A stretch of 64,000 bases of DNA, taken from an uncultured Duodenibacillus sp. (GTDB taxonomy: Bacteria > Pseudomonadota > Gammaproteobacteria > Burkholderiales > Burkholderiaceae_F). Numbering within the stretch: position 1 is the first letter of the stretch; every line of letters begins with the position of its first letter. Both the position numbers and the translations under genes were made by a program. Under the pieces are notes generated by a model. The model did no database searches. It was not told the origin of the DNA and was given only the letters and a program-made list of their open reading frames with translations. The DNA lies in contig CALXQK010000008.1 of NCBI GenBank assembly GCA_944390745.1, forward strand, positions 57,787-121,786, written 5' to 3'. Positions 54,278 to 63,205 of the stretch are shown piece by piece.

Positions 54278-54300
54278 GAGAATGGTTCCTCCTTCAGAGG

Positions 54301-54897
54301 TCAGTTGAGGTGCGCCAGATCAATCACGGCCTGGCGGGCGCGGGTGAGAAACGCTTCCTTGGGCTCGGTCACGTCGTGCTCCAGGGGCGCGCCGAAGCGC
54401 ACCGAGCAGATCGTCGGCACCGGAATGTACACGCCCTTGGGCATGGCGCGGTGCAGGTTTTCGATGTAGACCGGGATGAGCTCCACGTCGGGAAATTCGC
54501 GCATCAAGCGCCACAGGCCGCTCTTGAATTCGCTTGGAAGCGGCTGCGGACGGCGCGTGCCCTCGGGAAAGATGATGAGCGAGTCGCCCTGGTTGAGCGC
54601 ATCCTTCAGGGGCTTGAGGGGGTCGGCATGCTCGGCGCGGCGCCGGTCGATCAGCACGACGTTGAGCTCGGTCATGGCGATGCGCTTGCGAAAGAACCCG
54701 TGGTCCCAGTAGTCGCGCGCGGCGACCGGGCGCGTGACGCGCCGCAGCACCGCCGGCAGCGACGTCCAGATGACGATCGTGTCGAGGTGGCTGGTGTGGT
54801 TGGCAAAGTAAATGCGCTGCTTTTTGGAGGGCTTGCTGCCCTCCCACTGCGGGTAGGCACCCACAAGCAGGCGCGTGAGCCACACGATGGGCGTCAT
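54301..54897 (-). CDS. 1-acyl-glycerol-3-phosphate acyltransferase-like protein
   Basis: A 198-residue PlsC-type acyltransferase. The catalytic ANHTSHLDTIV (NHxxxxD) and the phosphate-binding IIFPEGTRRP are intact, with LIDRRRAEH and LIPVYIENL in the standard places. ATG 54897 gives a typical start (MTPIVWLTRLLVG). It makes phosphatidate, the substrate of a CdsA-type enzyme encoded immediately downstream. Confidence 0.88.
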   Translation of the reverse strand: MTPIVWLTRLLVGAYPQWEGSKPSKKQRIYFANHTSHLDTIVIWTSLPAVLRRVTRPVAARDYWDHGFFRKRIAMTELNVVLIDRRRAEHADPLKPLKDALNQGDSLIIFPEGTRRPQPLPSEFKSGLWRLMREFPDVELIPVYIENLHRAMPKGVYIPVPTICSVRFGAPLEHDVTEPKEAFLTRARQAVIDLAHLN

Positions 54898-55351
54898 CAA
54901 CTGAAATTGAAACACGGGTGAAAATTCCCTGCCGAAGGCGTCTCTTGGGGCGACGTTGGTTCGTCTTGATCTGTCAAACCGTCCATTATAAAGAGTGCCG
55001 GCAGCGGAAAAACGGCCCCGCGCCCGCCGCCGGCCGGGACTTCCGGCACTCGCCGCAGTCCCGGGAGCAGGACTCTCCAAAACCATAGTAGGGGAATGTT
55101 CATCAGGGTTTGATCCTAATTCCGTCAGACGATCCTGACGGCGGCGCGATAATTCTGCGCAGAGAGATCCGTGGTATACCAGCCGGGATCTGAAATCCGC
55201 CCGGGCGTCGTTGCGGCGCTTGAAGCGGTGCAGTGCATTTGCGAGGCTCCGATGACCTCCGCAAGGGCTTCGGGACGAGCGTCCCCGTCGCCCTGCGGCT
55301 CAAGGAGCGCAATCCATTCACGATCCATTGACATGGAGGTTAAGAAAGGAA
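54898..55351. other. Divergent intergenic region upstream of aminotransferase
   Basis: About 450 bases between plsC (- strand) and the aminotransferase (+ strand). An inverted repeat CCGTCAG-N6-CTGACGG (55122-55141) is present. A 69-codon open frame on the - strand (55125-55334) is not convincing. No riboswitch type is recognised. Confidence 0.45.
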
Positions 55352-56533
55352 ATGACTCTGAAGCACAATTTCGATGAAGTCATCGACCGCACCCACACCA
55401 ACAGCTCCAAGTGGCTGAAGTACCCGGCCGGCGTTCTGCCGATGTGGGTGGCCGACAGCGACTTCCGTTGCCCGCAGCCCGTGGTCGAGGCCGTCACCAA
55501 GCTCGCGCAGTTCGGCGTCTACGGCTATCCGTACGTCAATGAGGGCGGCTTTGAGAAGGCGTCCGTGGCCTGGTGCAAGCGCCGCCTCGGCTTTGACGTG
55601 CGCCCGGATCAGTGCGACTACGTGCCGAGCCTCGGCACGGCTCTTGCCGTTGCCGTCAAGGCCTTCACCAAGCCCGGCGAGAAGGTTCTGATGCAGTCGC
55701 CCATCTATCCTCCGTTCACCGCCGTCACCGTCAAGAACAGCCGCACCCCGGTGTACAACTCGCTCAAGTTCGTCGACGGCAACTACCAGATCGACTTCGA
55801 CGACTTCGAGAAGTGCTGCTCGGATCCGGCCGTGAAGCTCTTCCTGCTGTGCAACCCGCACAACCCGACGGGCCGCTGCTTTACGCGCGAGGAACTCGAG
55901 CGCATGGTCGAGATCTGCGCCAAGCACAACATCGTGATCTTCTCGGATGAGGTGCACTCCGACTTCGTCTATGCGCCGCACGTGCATGTGTCGTTGCCGA
56001 CGCTCTCGAAGACCGCCCGCGACATCTGCATGGTGGGCCTCAATCCCTCGAAGACCTTCAACGTCGCCGGTCTGCGCACCGCCGGCGTTGTGAGCCCGAG
56101 CTCGAACCCCGAGATCCAGAAGGAGTATCAGCACGCCCTGGCCTCCTGCAAGATCGGCCGCAACATCTTCGGCGACCTTGCCTATCAGATCTGCTTCAAC
56201 GGCGAGTGCGACTACTACGCCGAGCAGGTCCGCGACTACGTCAAGGGCAACATCGACTACGCCGTCGAAGCCCTCAACAAGATCCCCGGCATCAAGGCCT
56301 ACACGCCTGACGCCACGTATCTGCTGTGGATCGACTGCAACGGCCTGGGCTTTGAAACCCAGGAGGAGCTCGACAAGTTCGCCGTCGAGCAGTGCAAGAT
56401 CGGCCTCAACCCGGGCGAGTCGTTCGGCAAGGAGGGCAAGGGCTTCCTGCGCATGAACCTTGCCTGCCCGCGCTCCTACGTGGTCGAGGGCTGCAAGCGC
56501 ATTGCCGAGGGCGTTGCCGCTCTGAAGAAGTAA
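55352..56533 (+). CDS. MalY/PatB-type PLP-dependent aminotransferase (C-S lyase)
   Basis: A 393-residue class I/II aminotransferase of the MalY/PatB subgroup, usually cystathionine beta-lyases acting on C-S bonds. The start MTLKHNFDEVIDRTHTNSSKW is typical of PatB. The PLP-binding region is in the LNPSKTFNVAGLRTAG segment (Lys in PSKTFN), with LLCNPHNPTGRCF and FSDEVHSDFVY for the phosphate and Asp/Tyr contacts. The ATG at 55352, with an AAGAAAGG-like site, is chosen over the TTG at 55328. Substrate could be cystathionine or cysteine. Confidence 0.9.
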   Translation: MTLKHNFDEVIDRTHTNSSKWLKYPAGVLPMWVADSDFRCPQPVVEAVTKLAQFGVYGYPYVNEGGFEKASVAWCKRRLGFDVRPDQCDYVPSLGTALAVAVKAFTKPGEKVLMQSPIYPPFTAVTVKNSRTPVYNSLKFVDGNYQIDFDDFEKCCSDPAVKLFLLCNPHNPTGRCFTREELERMVEICAKHNIVIFSDEVHSDFVYAPHVHVSLPTLSKTARDICMVGLNPSKTFNVAGLRTAGVVSPSSNPEIQKEYQHALASCKIGRNIFGDLAYQICFNGECDYYAEQVRDYVKGNIDYAVEALNKIPGIKAYTPDATYLLWIDCNGLGFETQEELDKFAVEQCKIGLNPGESFGKEGKGFLRMNLACPRSYVVEGCKRIAEGVAALKK

Positions 56534-56612
56534 GAAGCAGCGCGCCGTCCGCCTGCCGCGGACGGCTGTTGCTGCGTTGCTCATGAGCTGCTTGTGAGCT
56601 GACGCGCGCGCC

Positions 56613-56643
56613 GCCGCCGGTTTTGAGCCGGGGCGGCTTTTTT
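56613..56643 (+). terminator. Rho-independent terminator after aminotransferase
   Basis: GCCGCCGG (56613-56620) pairs with CCGGGGCGGC (56628-56637, with unpaired bases), followed by T6 (56638-56643). Confidence 0.75.
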
Positions 56644-56716
56644 CTGCGCCCGAAAAGGCCCGGCAGCGCGGCGAATACAATTCAAAGACTCTTCGTCTCG
56701 CGTCAAAACCAAGGTC

Positions 56717-58405
56717 ATGCCCGTGAAGGATGAAAGCCGCTCGCTTCTGGACTGGTTTCTCGACGGCGGCCGGCTTGCCGTCGCCGACTGCCAGCGCTCT
56801 TATGAATGGCCCGAGAGTCTTGTTGCAGACTTCGTCGAGGATCTGATTGCCAAGCTCTCGCACGAGGCGCCCGGGGTGCCCGACATCGGCGTCGTTGTTC
56901 TCGAGCGCGATGATGAAGGCGGATATTGCATCATCGACGGCCAGCAGCGGCTTCTGACGAGCGCGCTTTTCATGCTCGAAGTCTGCGGCCCCGGGGCGCT
57001 TTTGCAGACCGACTGCCGGTTGCGCCGGCTTCTTTCAGAGCCCGCGGGAAATTTTCAGACGGTGCTCCACGCCCGTCAGGCGCGCCGTCAGATTCGAGGC
57101 GTACTTGCACGCCGCCGCCTCTTTCGAAAGGAGGCTGGTGAGGATGAGCGGCTCGCCTTTCTTCGGCCGATCACTTTTTCCTTCGTTGAGTTCGAGCGGC
57201 GGCAGGGGAAGGCCCCCGACGACGGGGTCGTTCGTTTTTTCAAGCCCCTCAACACCACGCAGCTTCCCTTGAACGGCGGGCAGATTCTCAAGGCGCACCA
57301 CATGGGGCGGATTTGCAAGGGCAGAACTGACGAGATCTGGCGGCTGCAGTCGCAATACGACGCCTGGATGCAGCGCAAAGAAGACGGCCGCAACGACAAG
57401 GCGCTGGGCCTGACGGACTTTCACCCCGTCACGTTCAACACCGACGAGAAAATTTCGATCACGCGCTTTGTCGACAGTCCCGGACAGGAGGCGTGGTATT
57501 TTCTGGGCTGCGGATTTGTGCAGGCTGTCCAGGCGCTGCTTCTGGGGCAGGACGACTGGTGGCTTGAGATTGCGCGGCAGGGAGCCGAGCGGCAGTCGCC
57601 CTATGAGCGCCTTGAAGGCAGCGCGCGGCCGTGCCCCGGCGCCTGGAGTGCCGCGCGCCCCCTTGAGTTTGCAGAAGGCGAGGGCTTCTTTCGGATGCTC
57701 GATCGATTTGGGCGGCTCTTTAATGCCTACGTCCGGGAGCTTCAGGCGCTGCCCGCGGACCTGCAGGCGCCTTCCGAGGCCTGCTCAGCCGGGCCCGACG
57801 ACATGGATTGCGACCGACGCCCGGCGCGCCTTGTTTGCGAGGCCGCCCGGCATGCGGCGGCCTTCGGCAGCGCCCTGGCGCGCTGGTGCCGCGACGACGT
57901 CGATCGGCTGGCCGTGCCGGTGCTCGGGGACTTTTGCAGGTTCGCTGACAAAAGGCGCGTCGAGATCGATGGCTCGTTTGCAAATCCCCGCAGCCTTCTT
58001 GGCCTCCCGGAGCAGGGAGGGTGCCTGAGCAATGTGTTCGGCTGCATCCCGACGGCTGTGTTTGCGTCGGCTCTTGCCTGGAGCGAACGCTTTGCAAGGC
58101 GGGAGGATGATGCGGCAATCAAGCGGCTTTTGATCCTGCAGCTTCTCCATGGCCGCACGCAGAGCCGCTCAAGAAGCGTTCTCAATGCGCTTGCCGCTTC
58201 GCAGGCCGTTGCGGCCGCCGGCTTCTCGCTTGATGTGCAAAGCGCGCTCTGGCGCCTCATCAAAAAATGGCCATGGCGCTTTCAAAGCTGGGCAAGCCAG
58301 CTCGAGCCGGTTGTCTTCAGAATGAGAAAGGAGCTCAGGGACGCCTCTGAGGCCGAAGTCGAGGCGCTTGATCTGCTCCACGGCGCCCTTCTTTTTGCGG
58401 CGTGA
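56717..58405 (+). CDS. DUF262 domain protein (GmrSD-like), first of a tandem pair
   Basis: A 562-residue protein with an N-terminal DUF262 domain, which belongs to the ParB/Srx-like fold found in GmrS and in many defence and toxin systems. The diagnostic residues are QRSYEW (residues 26-31) and IIDGQQRLLT (72-81, including the invariant DGQQR). The C-terminal half is mostly helical, with no HNH or DUF1524 motif visible. ATG 56717 is used. It is followed 20 bases later by a second, similar DUF262 gene, and the shared N-terminal motifs suggest duplication. Function in DNA or nucleotide handling is inferred. Confidence 0.82.
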   Translation: MPVKDESRSLLDWFLDGGRLAVADCQRSYEWPESLVADFVEDLIAKLSHEAPGVPDIGVVVLERDDEGGYCIIDGQQRLLTSALFMLEVCGPGALLQTDCRLRRLLSEPAGNFQTVLHARQARRQIRGVLARRRLFRKEAGEDERLAFLRPITFSFVEFERRQGKAPDDGVVRFFKPLNTTQLPLNGGQILKAHHMGRICKGRTDEIWRLQSQYDAWMQRKEDGRNDKALGLTDFHPVTFNTDEKISITRFVDSPGQEAWYFLGCGFVQAVQALLLGQDDWWLEIARQGAERQSPYERLEGSARPCPGAWSAARPLEFAEGEGFFRMLDRFGRLFNAYVRELQALPADLQAPSEACSAGPDDMDCDRRPARLVCEAARHAAAFGSALARWCRDDVDRLAVPVLGDFCRFADKRRVEIDGSFANPRSLLGLPEQGGCLSNVFGCIPTAVFASALAWSERFARREDDAAIKRLLILQLLHGRTQSRSRSVLNALAASQAVAAAGFSLDVQSALWRLIKKWPWRFQSWASQLEPVVFRMRKELRDASEAEVEALDLLHGALLFAA

Positions 58406-58425
58406 GGTTTCCAGGAGGCTTGGCC

Positions 58426-60345
58426 ATGGGGCACCAATTGCGAATCAGACATCGCACCGTCACGGCCGCTGATCTGCTCGAGCGGCTCGACGATCTTTTT
58501 GAACCTGAAGCCGGTTCGGCCCGGGAGGCAGACGGCTCGCCGGCGCTGCGCATTCCGTTCTGGCAGCGCGACTACGAATGGACGCCGGATCAGATCCGGC
58601 CTTTTCTTAAAGCCATTCTCAAGGCGGCGGACAGCAGGCGGTGCGCCTATCTCGGAACCGTCGTGCTGGGCGTGCATGCACGCCACCGGACGCAGGTTCT
58701 GGTCATTGACGGGCAGCAGCGCCTGCGCACCCTGCAGATTCTCATCAATCGCTGCAAGGGCCCCCTTCTGCGGCTTGCGCGCGGCATCGACATCTCCGGG
58801 CGGCCGCTTTCGGACGCCGACATTGAGCAGGATCTGCAGGAGGTTGAGGCCGACTTGTCCAAGATGCAGCCCGAGGCCTTTGAGGCCTTTTCAAGTGATG
58901 CTCTCAAGGGAATTGCCGCGCATCCTCTCAAGGATTGGCTTGAGCGCGTCTGGTTTCGCATGATCGACGTGCGCCTTGGGCTTGAGGATCGCGACGACGA
59001 CGATCCGTTTGAGCTTGTCATGTCGAACCTTTTTTCGAGCCTGAATCGACAGGGAAGGGCGCTTGAGGACGGCGACGTCATCAAGGCGGAGCTTCTCTTC
59101 AAGTGCCGCAGGCTCGGGCGCGAGGACCTGAGCCTGCGGCTGGCCGATGCCTGGGAGACGGCGCGCATGCTGCAGCTTGCGCCGTCAAATCTCGTCTCGC
59201 GCGAGCTCTTGAAGTGCGCCGTTCTTGGAGACGAGAACGACGAGCTCGAGGCCTTCGACTACGACCAGGACGCCGTGCGGCTGCAGTTTTACCGCTACCT
59301 TCTGCTCGTTTTGGCCTATGCGCACCAGTGCGCCGAATCCTATGCAAAGGGAAAGTCCCCCGGGGAGCTCCTCCAAGGCGGGGCGCTTCTGAAAATGGAT
59401 TGCGTAAAAAGGCTTCTCGAAACGAACGATCCCGATGAGGTCGAGACGTTTGTCGCGGCGCTTGAGCGCATCAACCAGGCCTTCATCGACAACCGGGGCT
59501 TTCTGCTGCTGTCGCGTCGAAACCGACCGGAAGACAGGGATGACGGGGAGAGCCGCAAGGACTGGCCGCCGCCGCTCACAAAGGGCCGAAGGCGCCTGCT
59601 TGCCTTTCAGGGCTATGTGAGCGCGGGTCTGAAGGACAACTGGCTTGAGCAGCCGCTTCTGATGCAGCTGCTGCGCGGCCTGATTTTGAGAGGTTCGTCA
59701 GACGACGCGGCGCTTGGTGAAATTCTCTCGGAACTTGAGGCGCAGCTTTTTTCCAAAATCAGCGGCGAGAACGGCGAACCTGTCGCCATTACGGCGCGGG
59801 ACTGGTTTTTGCGGCGCGCGCTATTTGATGATCTTGAAAACGACCTGGTTCACGACGCGGCCCTCGCTGGCTGCGAGGCGATTCTTCAAAAGGAGCCCAG
59901 GCAGTTTGATGCGGACTCGGGCGAGGCGCTGCTGGAGACCTTCCGGGAGGATTTGAGCCGGATGCCCCCGCTCGATTTTCCGGCGAGCACGGGCGCAGGC
60001 GAGATCGACCACTGGATTGCGCTTGATCGCGGCACCAACGTCAAAGACGACGAGCGGCGCGTCTACGAGCCGCTCGCCAACAAGGCGCACATCTCCCGAG
60101 GCCTCAACCAGAGTCTGGGCAACATCAGCATTCTCCAGAAGGCGGGCAGGCTCAACGCATCCTGCTGGCCGTCGCTGCTGTTTCTGGCCGCATACTCCAG
60201 ATGCGCCCGCAAGTGGGATGTTTCCGACAACTCGCAAAAGTCCCAGTATGTGCGCGACTTCCTCGCTCCGCTTGAGGCGTTCTGGGCCGCGGTTGCCGAG
60301 CGCCTGAACCCGAAGGTTGCCTGTGCTCAAAGGGGCGAGCCCTGA
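58426..60345 (+). CDS. DUF262 plus DUF1524-like protein, second of tandem pair
   Basis: A 639-residue protein with the same N-terminal DUF262 features (QRDYEW at 47-52; VIDGQQRLRT with DGQQR at 95-99). The C-terminal 115 residues contain EIDHWIALD and a later LGNISILQKAGRLNAS, which resemble the His-containing and LGNLTLL elements of DUF1524, an HNH-like nuclease domain as in GmrD. The match is partial: the expected IEHI is seen as IDHW. ATG 58426 is chosen because AGGAGG lies 8-13 bases upstream; the frame is open to 58402. Together with the preceding gene it could form a two-protein nuclease. Confidence 0.75.
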   Translation: MGHQLRIRHRTVTAADLLERLDDLFEPEAGSAREADGSPALRIPFWQRDYEWTPDQIRPFLKAILKAADSRRCAYLGTVVLGVHARHRTQVLVIDGQQRLRTLQILINRCKGPLLRLARGIDISGRPLSDADIEQDLQEVEADLSKMQPEAFEAFSSDALKGIAAHPLKDWLERVWFRMIDVRLGLEDRDDDDPFELVMSNLFSSLNRQGRALEDGDVIKAELLFKCRRLGREDLSLRLADAWETARMLQLAPSNLVSRELLKCAVLGDENDELEAFDYDQDAVRLQFYRYLLLVLAYAHQCAESYAKGKSPGELLQGGALLKMDCVKRLLETNDPDEVETFVAALERINQAFIDNRGFLLLSRRNRPEDRDDGESRKDWPPPLTKGRRRLLAFQGYVSAGLKDNWLEQPLLMQLLRGLILRGSSDDAALGEILSELEAQLFSKISGENGEPVAITARDWFLRRALFDDLENDLVHDAALAGCEAILQKEPRQFDADSGEALLETFREDLSRMPPLDFPASTGAGEIDHWIALDRGTNVKDDERRVYEPLANKAHISRGLNQSLGNISILQKAGRLNASCWPSLLFLAAYSRCARKWDVSDNSQKSQYVRDFLAPLEAFWAAVAERLNPKVACAQRGEP

Positions 60346-60350
60346 GGGCG

Positions 60351-60376
60351 CCGGGCGCGGCTTTTGCGCGCCCCGG
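60351..60376 (+). terminator. Stem-loop after second DUF262 gene
   Basis: CCGGGCGCG (60351-60359) pairs with CGCGCCCCGG (60367-60376) with one extra C. There is no U-tract directly after it. Confidence 0.45.
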
Positions 60377-60532
60377 GGCAATCTTTCAAGAGAGTGCAGG
60401 CGGCGTTTTTTGACGCGTCGGCATGACCGGACAGACAGCACGTTGAAGCGTTCGGCCGGGACATGAAGCCCGCCGGCGGTCTTTGCGCCGCTGGGCGCAG
60501 CCTCTTCACGCCCTGATCTCCGAGGCGGCAGA

Positions 60533-60566
60533 CCGGCTTCGGTTTTTCCAGAGCCGGCTTTTTTTT
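60533..60566 (+). terminator. Rho-independent terminator
   Basis: CCGGCT (60533-60538) pairs with AGCCGG (60552-60557), followed by T8 (60559-60566). It is placed to end the DUF262 operon on the + strand. Confidence 0.65.
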
Positions 60567-60612
60567 GCCGTCAGCCCCCGCGCGCCTGTTCGTCCCGAGG
60601 AAAGCGAGCTTT

Positions 60613-60906
60613 TCAAACGGAGCGCTTCCCCGGGGAAAGAGCCTCTGTCCTGGGGCTCGGTGCGGCATCTGAAGCGGCTTGAAACGTGTGCTGCCAGGCT
60701 GATGGAGACACGTCAAAGGCTTCGCGAAACCGCTGCCGGAAGGTCACGGCCGAGGCATAGCCGCAGGCCTGCGCCACCTGCTCGATGTTCGCGGCGGTGT
60801 TTTCAAGAAGCTCCTGCGTGCGCCGAAGTCTTGCCCTGACGAGCCGCTGTGCGGGCGTCATGCCGGTGCTTCGCCAAAACGCCCGGTAAAAGGAGCGCTC
60901 GCTCAT
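60613..60906 (-). pseudogene. AraC-family regulator remnant (C-terminal HTH only)
   Basis: A 97-residue frame holding an AraC-type double helix-turn-helix: SERSFYRAFWRSTGMTPAQ, RLRRTQELLENTAANIEQVA and GYASAVTFRQRFREAFDVSP. Upstream the frame stays open for only a few matching residues (AAARQAA) before unrelated Arg/Gly-rich sequence, so the usual N-terminal ligand or GATase-like domain is missing. It is therefore probably a truncated remnant rather than a small functional gene, although short HTH-only AraC proteins exist. Confidence 0.65.
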
Positions 60907-61203
60907 GGCCGCCTGGCGCGCGGCGGCAGCCCTCGAAGCGCCGCGCCGCGTTCCTTTCCCGCCTTTTCTCGTTTCTGCGCCCGCCCCTGCGACAACTGTT
61001 GACGCATGCTTTTTTTATGATGGAGGCGTTGGGAGAGCGTGATGTCCTCTTGATTCACGTCGGCCCGGCGCTCCTCGCATGCGCTGCGGGGCCGGCTGTC
61101 GAAGGCCGCGCCCTGCGAAAAAAGACGCAGAAGTTTTTTCCCTGTGAAAAAGGAGGCGGCGCCTTCTTCTCTGCCGGAAGGCAGGGGAGTGCGTCGTGGA
61201 TTG

Positions 61204-62982
61204 ATGAATCTCAGAATTTTGTGCAGACGGTCCCGGGGTGCGTCGCTTGTAAAAGATAGCGGCGCCCCGAATACGCTTGAGCTCTGGCAGCTGCGGCTGC
61301 TTGCTGAGGCCGGACTCTGGCAGGAACTCGACCCTGATGAGCTCTCCCCGGGAGGCGACTGGAGCGGGGAAGGCTGGGTTCGGGAACTCTTTGACGAGCT
61401 CAATTGGGCGATGGCGGTTTCGCTCAATGCCGACTTTCTTGAAACCGGCTGCGTGAGCAGGCTTCTCGACAAATTCATGAAGGGCACGCTTGTAAGCGGC
61501 GGCAAGAATGACGATGCCGCGACTTCCGGGATCGTCGCCCGCGAAGACCGTCTGCAGTTTCTCAGGACGCGCCTGAGCGGCATTCTCGAGACGGCGACGA
61601 GTCTTCTCTATCCGAGCACGGATAGAGTTCTTCCCGAGGAGCTCGGCGCCTACTGGAGATGCATCTGCGGCGGGGGAACGGTCAGAAAGTGGCTCGGCAT
61701 CGATTCTCCGGAGTCGATCAAGGGCGCCTATGAGAAGCTGCGTGCGAGAATTGACGATGAAACCGCCTGTCTTCCCCAGCCTCTGGCCGAGAACCTTGCG
61801 GACATCCGCCGGGCGTTCGGCCTTTCGGATCTCGACACCCGCATCCTGGCGTTTCTTCTGGAGGCATCCATTCGCGGCAGCGGGCTTGGACTGCTGCTGG
61901 AGGGACTCAACTTTTCCCATGGGGCACAGGAAGTGCTTGTCGGCATCACGGCCGCAGCTCTAGGGGAGGATCGCCAGGCCGTCATGGAGCGGCTCGGCCG
62001 CGAGGCGCCGCTCATCCGCACCGGTCTTGTCGGATTTTCCGAGAGTTTGGAGAATGACTTCTGGAGTCGGCTCGAATTTCTTGACCACAATCGGTTCCGC
62101 TGCCTGACCTCAATGCGCATTCCGCTCGAGAAGCTTCTGTCCTCGACGGTTTCGAAGGCTCCCGAACCGGAGCTGACGCTTGCGGACTATGCGCATCTTC
62201 CGGTTGCTTCGCGCGTTCTGACGCCCTTTCTCAGAAAGGCGATCAAGGAGCGCCGCGCAGGAGTCAACATTCCTCTGTACGGCATGCCTGGAACCGGAAA
62301 GACCCAGCTATCCCGGGCGGCCTGCCGGGAGCTTGGCGCCGAACTTTATGACGTGGCGACGGCCGGCGAGAACGGACGGCAGGCAAGCCGTCTGCAGCGC
62401 TGGGAGACTGCATCGATCTTTCTGAGCGCTGCATCCGACACGGTGCTTGCCGTCGACGAGGCCGAGGATATCTTCAACGATGACGGCGCCAGCGCGCCCC
62501 TGGTGCGCATTTCCGGAGAGCTGGGGGTGCGGATCAACAAGGGCCGCATCAACAGGCTGCTTGAGACCAATCCGCTGCCGACCTTCTGGATCACCAACTC
62601 GATTCGCTCGATTGATCCGGCCATGATCCGTCGCTTTGACCTCGTCATCGAGGTTCCGGCGCCCGGTCTTGAAGGCCGCCGCAGGATTATCGAGCAGGCC
62701 TTCGGCGGAGGGATCTCGGAATCGACGGCTTCACGACTCGCGCAGGCCGAAAAGCTCGCGCCTGCCGTCGTCAGGCGCACGGCTCGCGTCGCATCGACGG
62801 TGGGTTTTGGGGATGGAGCGATTTCCGAGGAGGACGTCGTCGGGCTTTTTGATGAGACTGAACTAAGGTCATCGTTGCGGAATTTTGAATCTCAAAACGA
62901 ATACGGCTATAAGCCATGTATCAAAAGGAGGTTTCAGAATGCCGAAACGTTACAGTCCAGAAATCAGACGAACAGCTCTTGA
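61204..62982 (+). pseudogene. AAA+ ATPase gene truncated by IS3 insertion
   Basis: An AAA+ ATPase frame. From ATG 61204, the N-terminal 350 residues are helical with no recognised domain. Walker A is GMPGTGKT (residues 360-367), Walker B ends at VLAVDEAED (Asp-Glu at 418-419), sensor 1 is TFWITNS, and an arginine-finger-like RRFDLVIEVPAP is near 475. From about 62859 the translated sequence is that of an IS3 element, so the last matching residue is about 551 and the C-terminal part, often a further AAA module, is lost. The start is uncertain because the frame is open to 61144. Related ATPases of unknown role occur widely in proteobacteria. Whether this gene belongs with the DUF262 pair is inference. 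Confidence 0.78.
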
Positions 62983-63205
62983 GCTCGTCAATCAGGGGCA
63001 GACACAAATCGAGGTTGCACAAGCTTTGGGAGTTAGCCCCAAGACACTCAGCCACTGGGTTACCACAACACAAGCTCGTATGCCTGATCAGCAACGCAAT
63101 GAGCTTGAAGAACTCAAACGATTGCGCCTGCAGGTACGCAAGCAACAGGCCGAAATCGACTTCTTAAAAAAAGCAGCAGCGTACTTTGCCAAGCTGCCCA
63201 AGTGA
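62939..63205 (+). CDS. IS3-family transposase OrfA
   Basis: An 88-residue OrfA. An N-terminal helix-turn-helix (RRTALELVNQGQTQIEVAQ and SPKTLSHWV) is followed by a leucine-zipper-like helix (LEELKRLRLQVRKQQAEIDF). AAGGAGG precedes the ATG. An A7 run (63166-63172) near its end is a -1 frameshift site that would fuse OrfA to OrfB. The stop overlaps the OrfB GTG. Confidence 0.92.
   Translation: MPKRYSPEIRRTALELVNQGQTQIEVAQALGVSPKTLSHWVTTTQARMPDQQRNELEELKRLRLQVRKQQAEIDFLKKAAAYFAKLPK

Noticed and set aside
55125-55334. 69-codon - strand frame before the aminotransferase
   Set aside because: No recognisable domain and it crosses an inverted repeat; a leader or riboswitch is equally possible.
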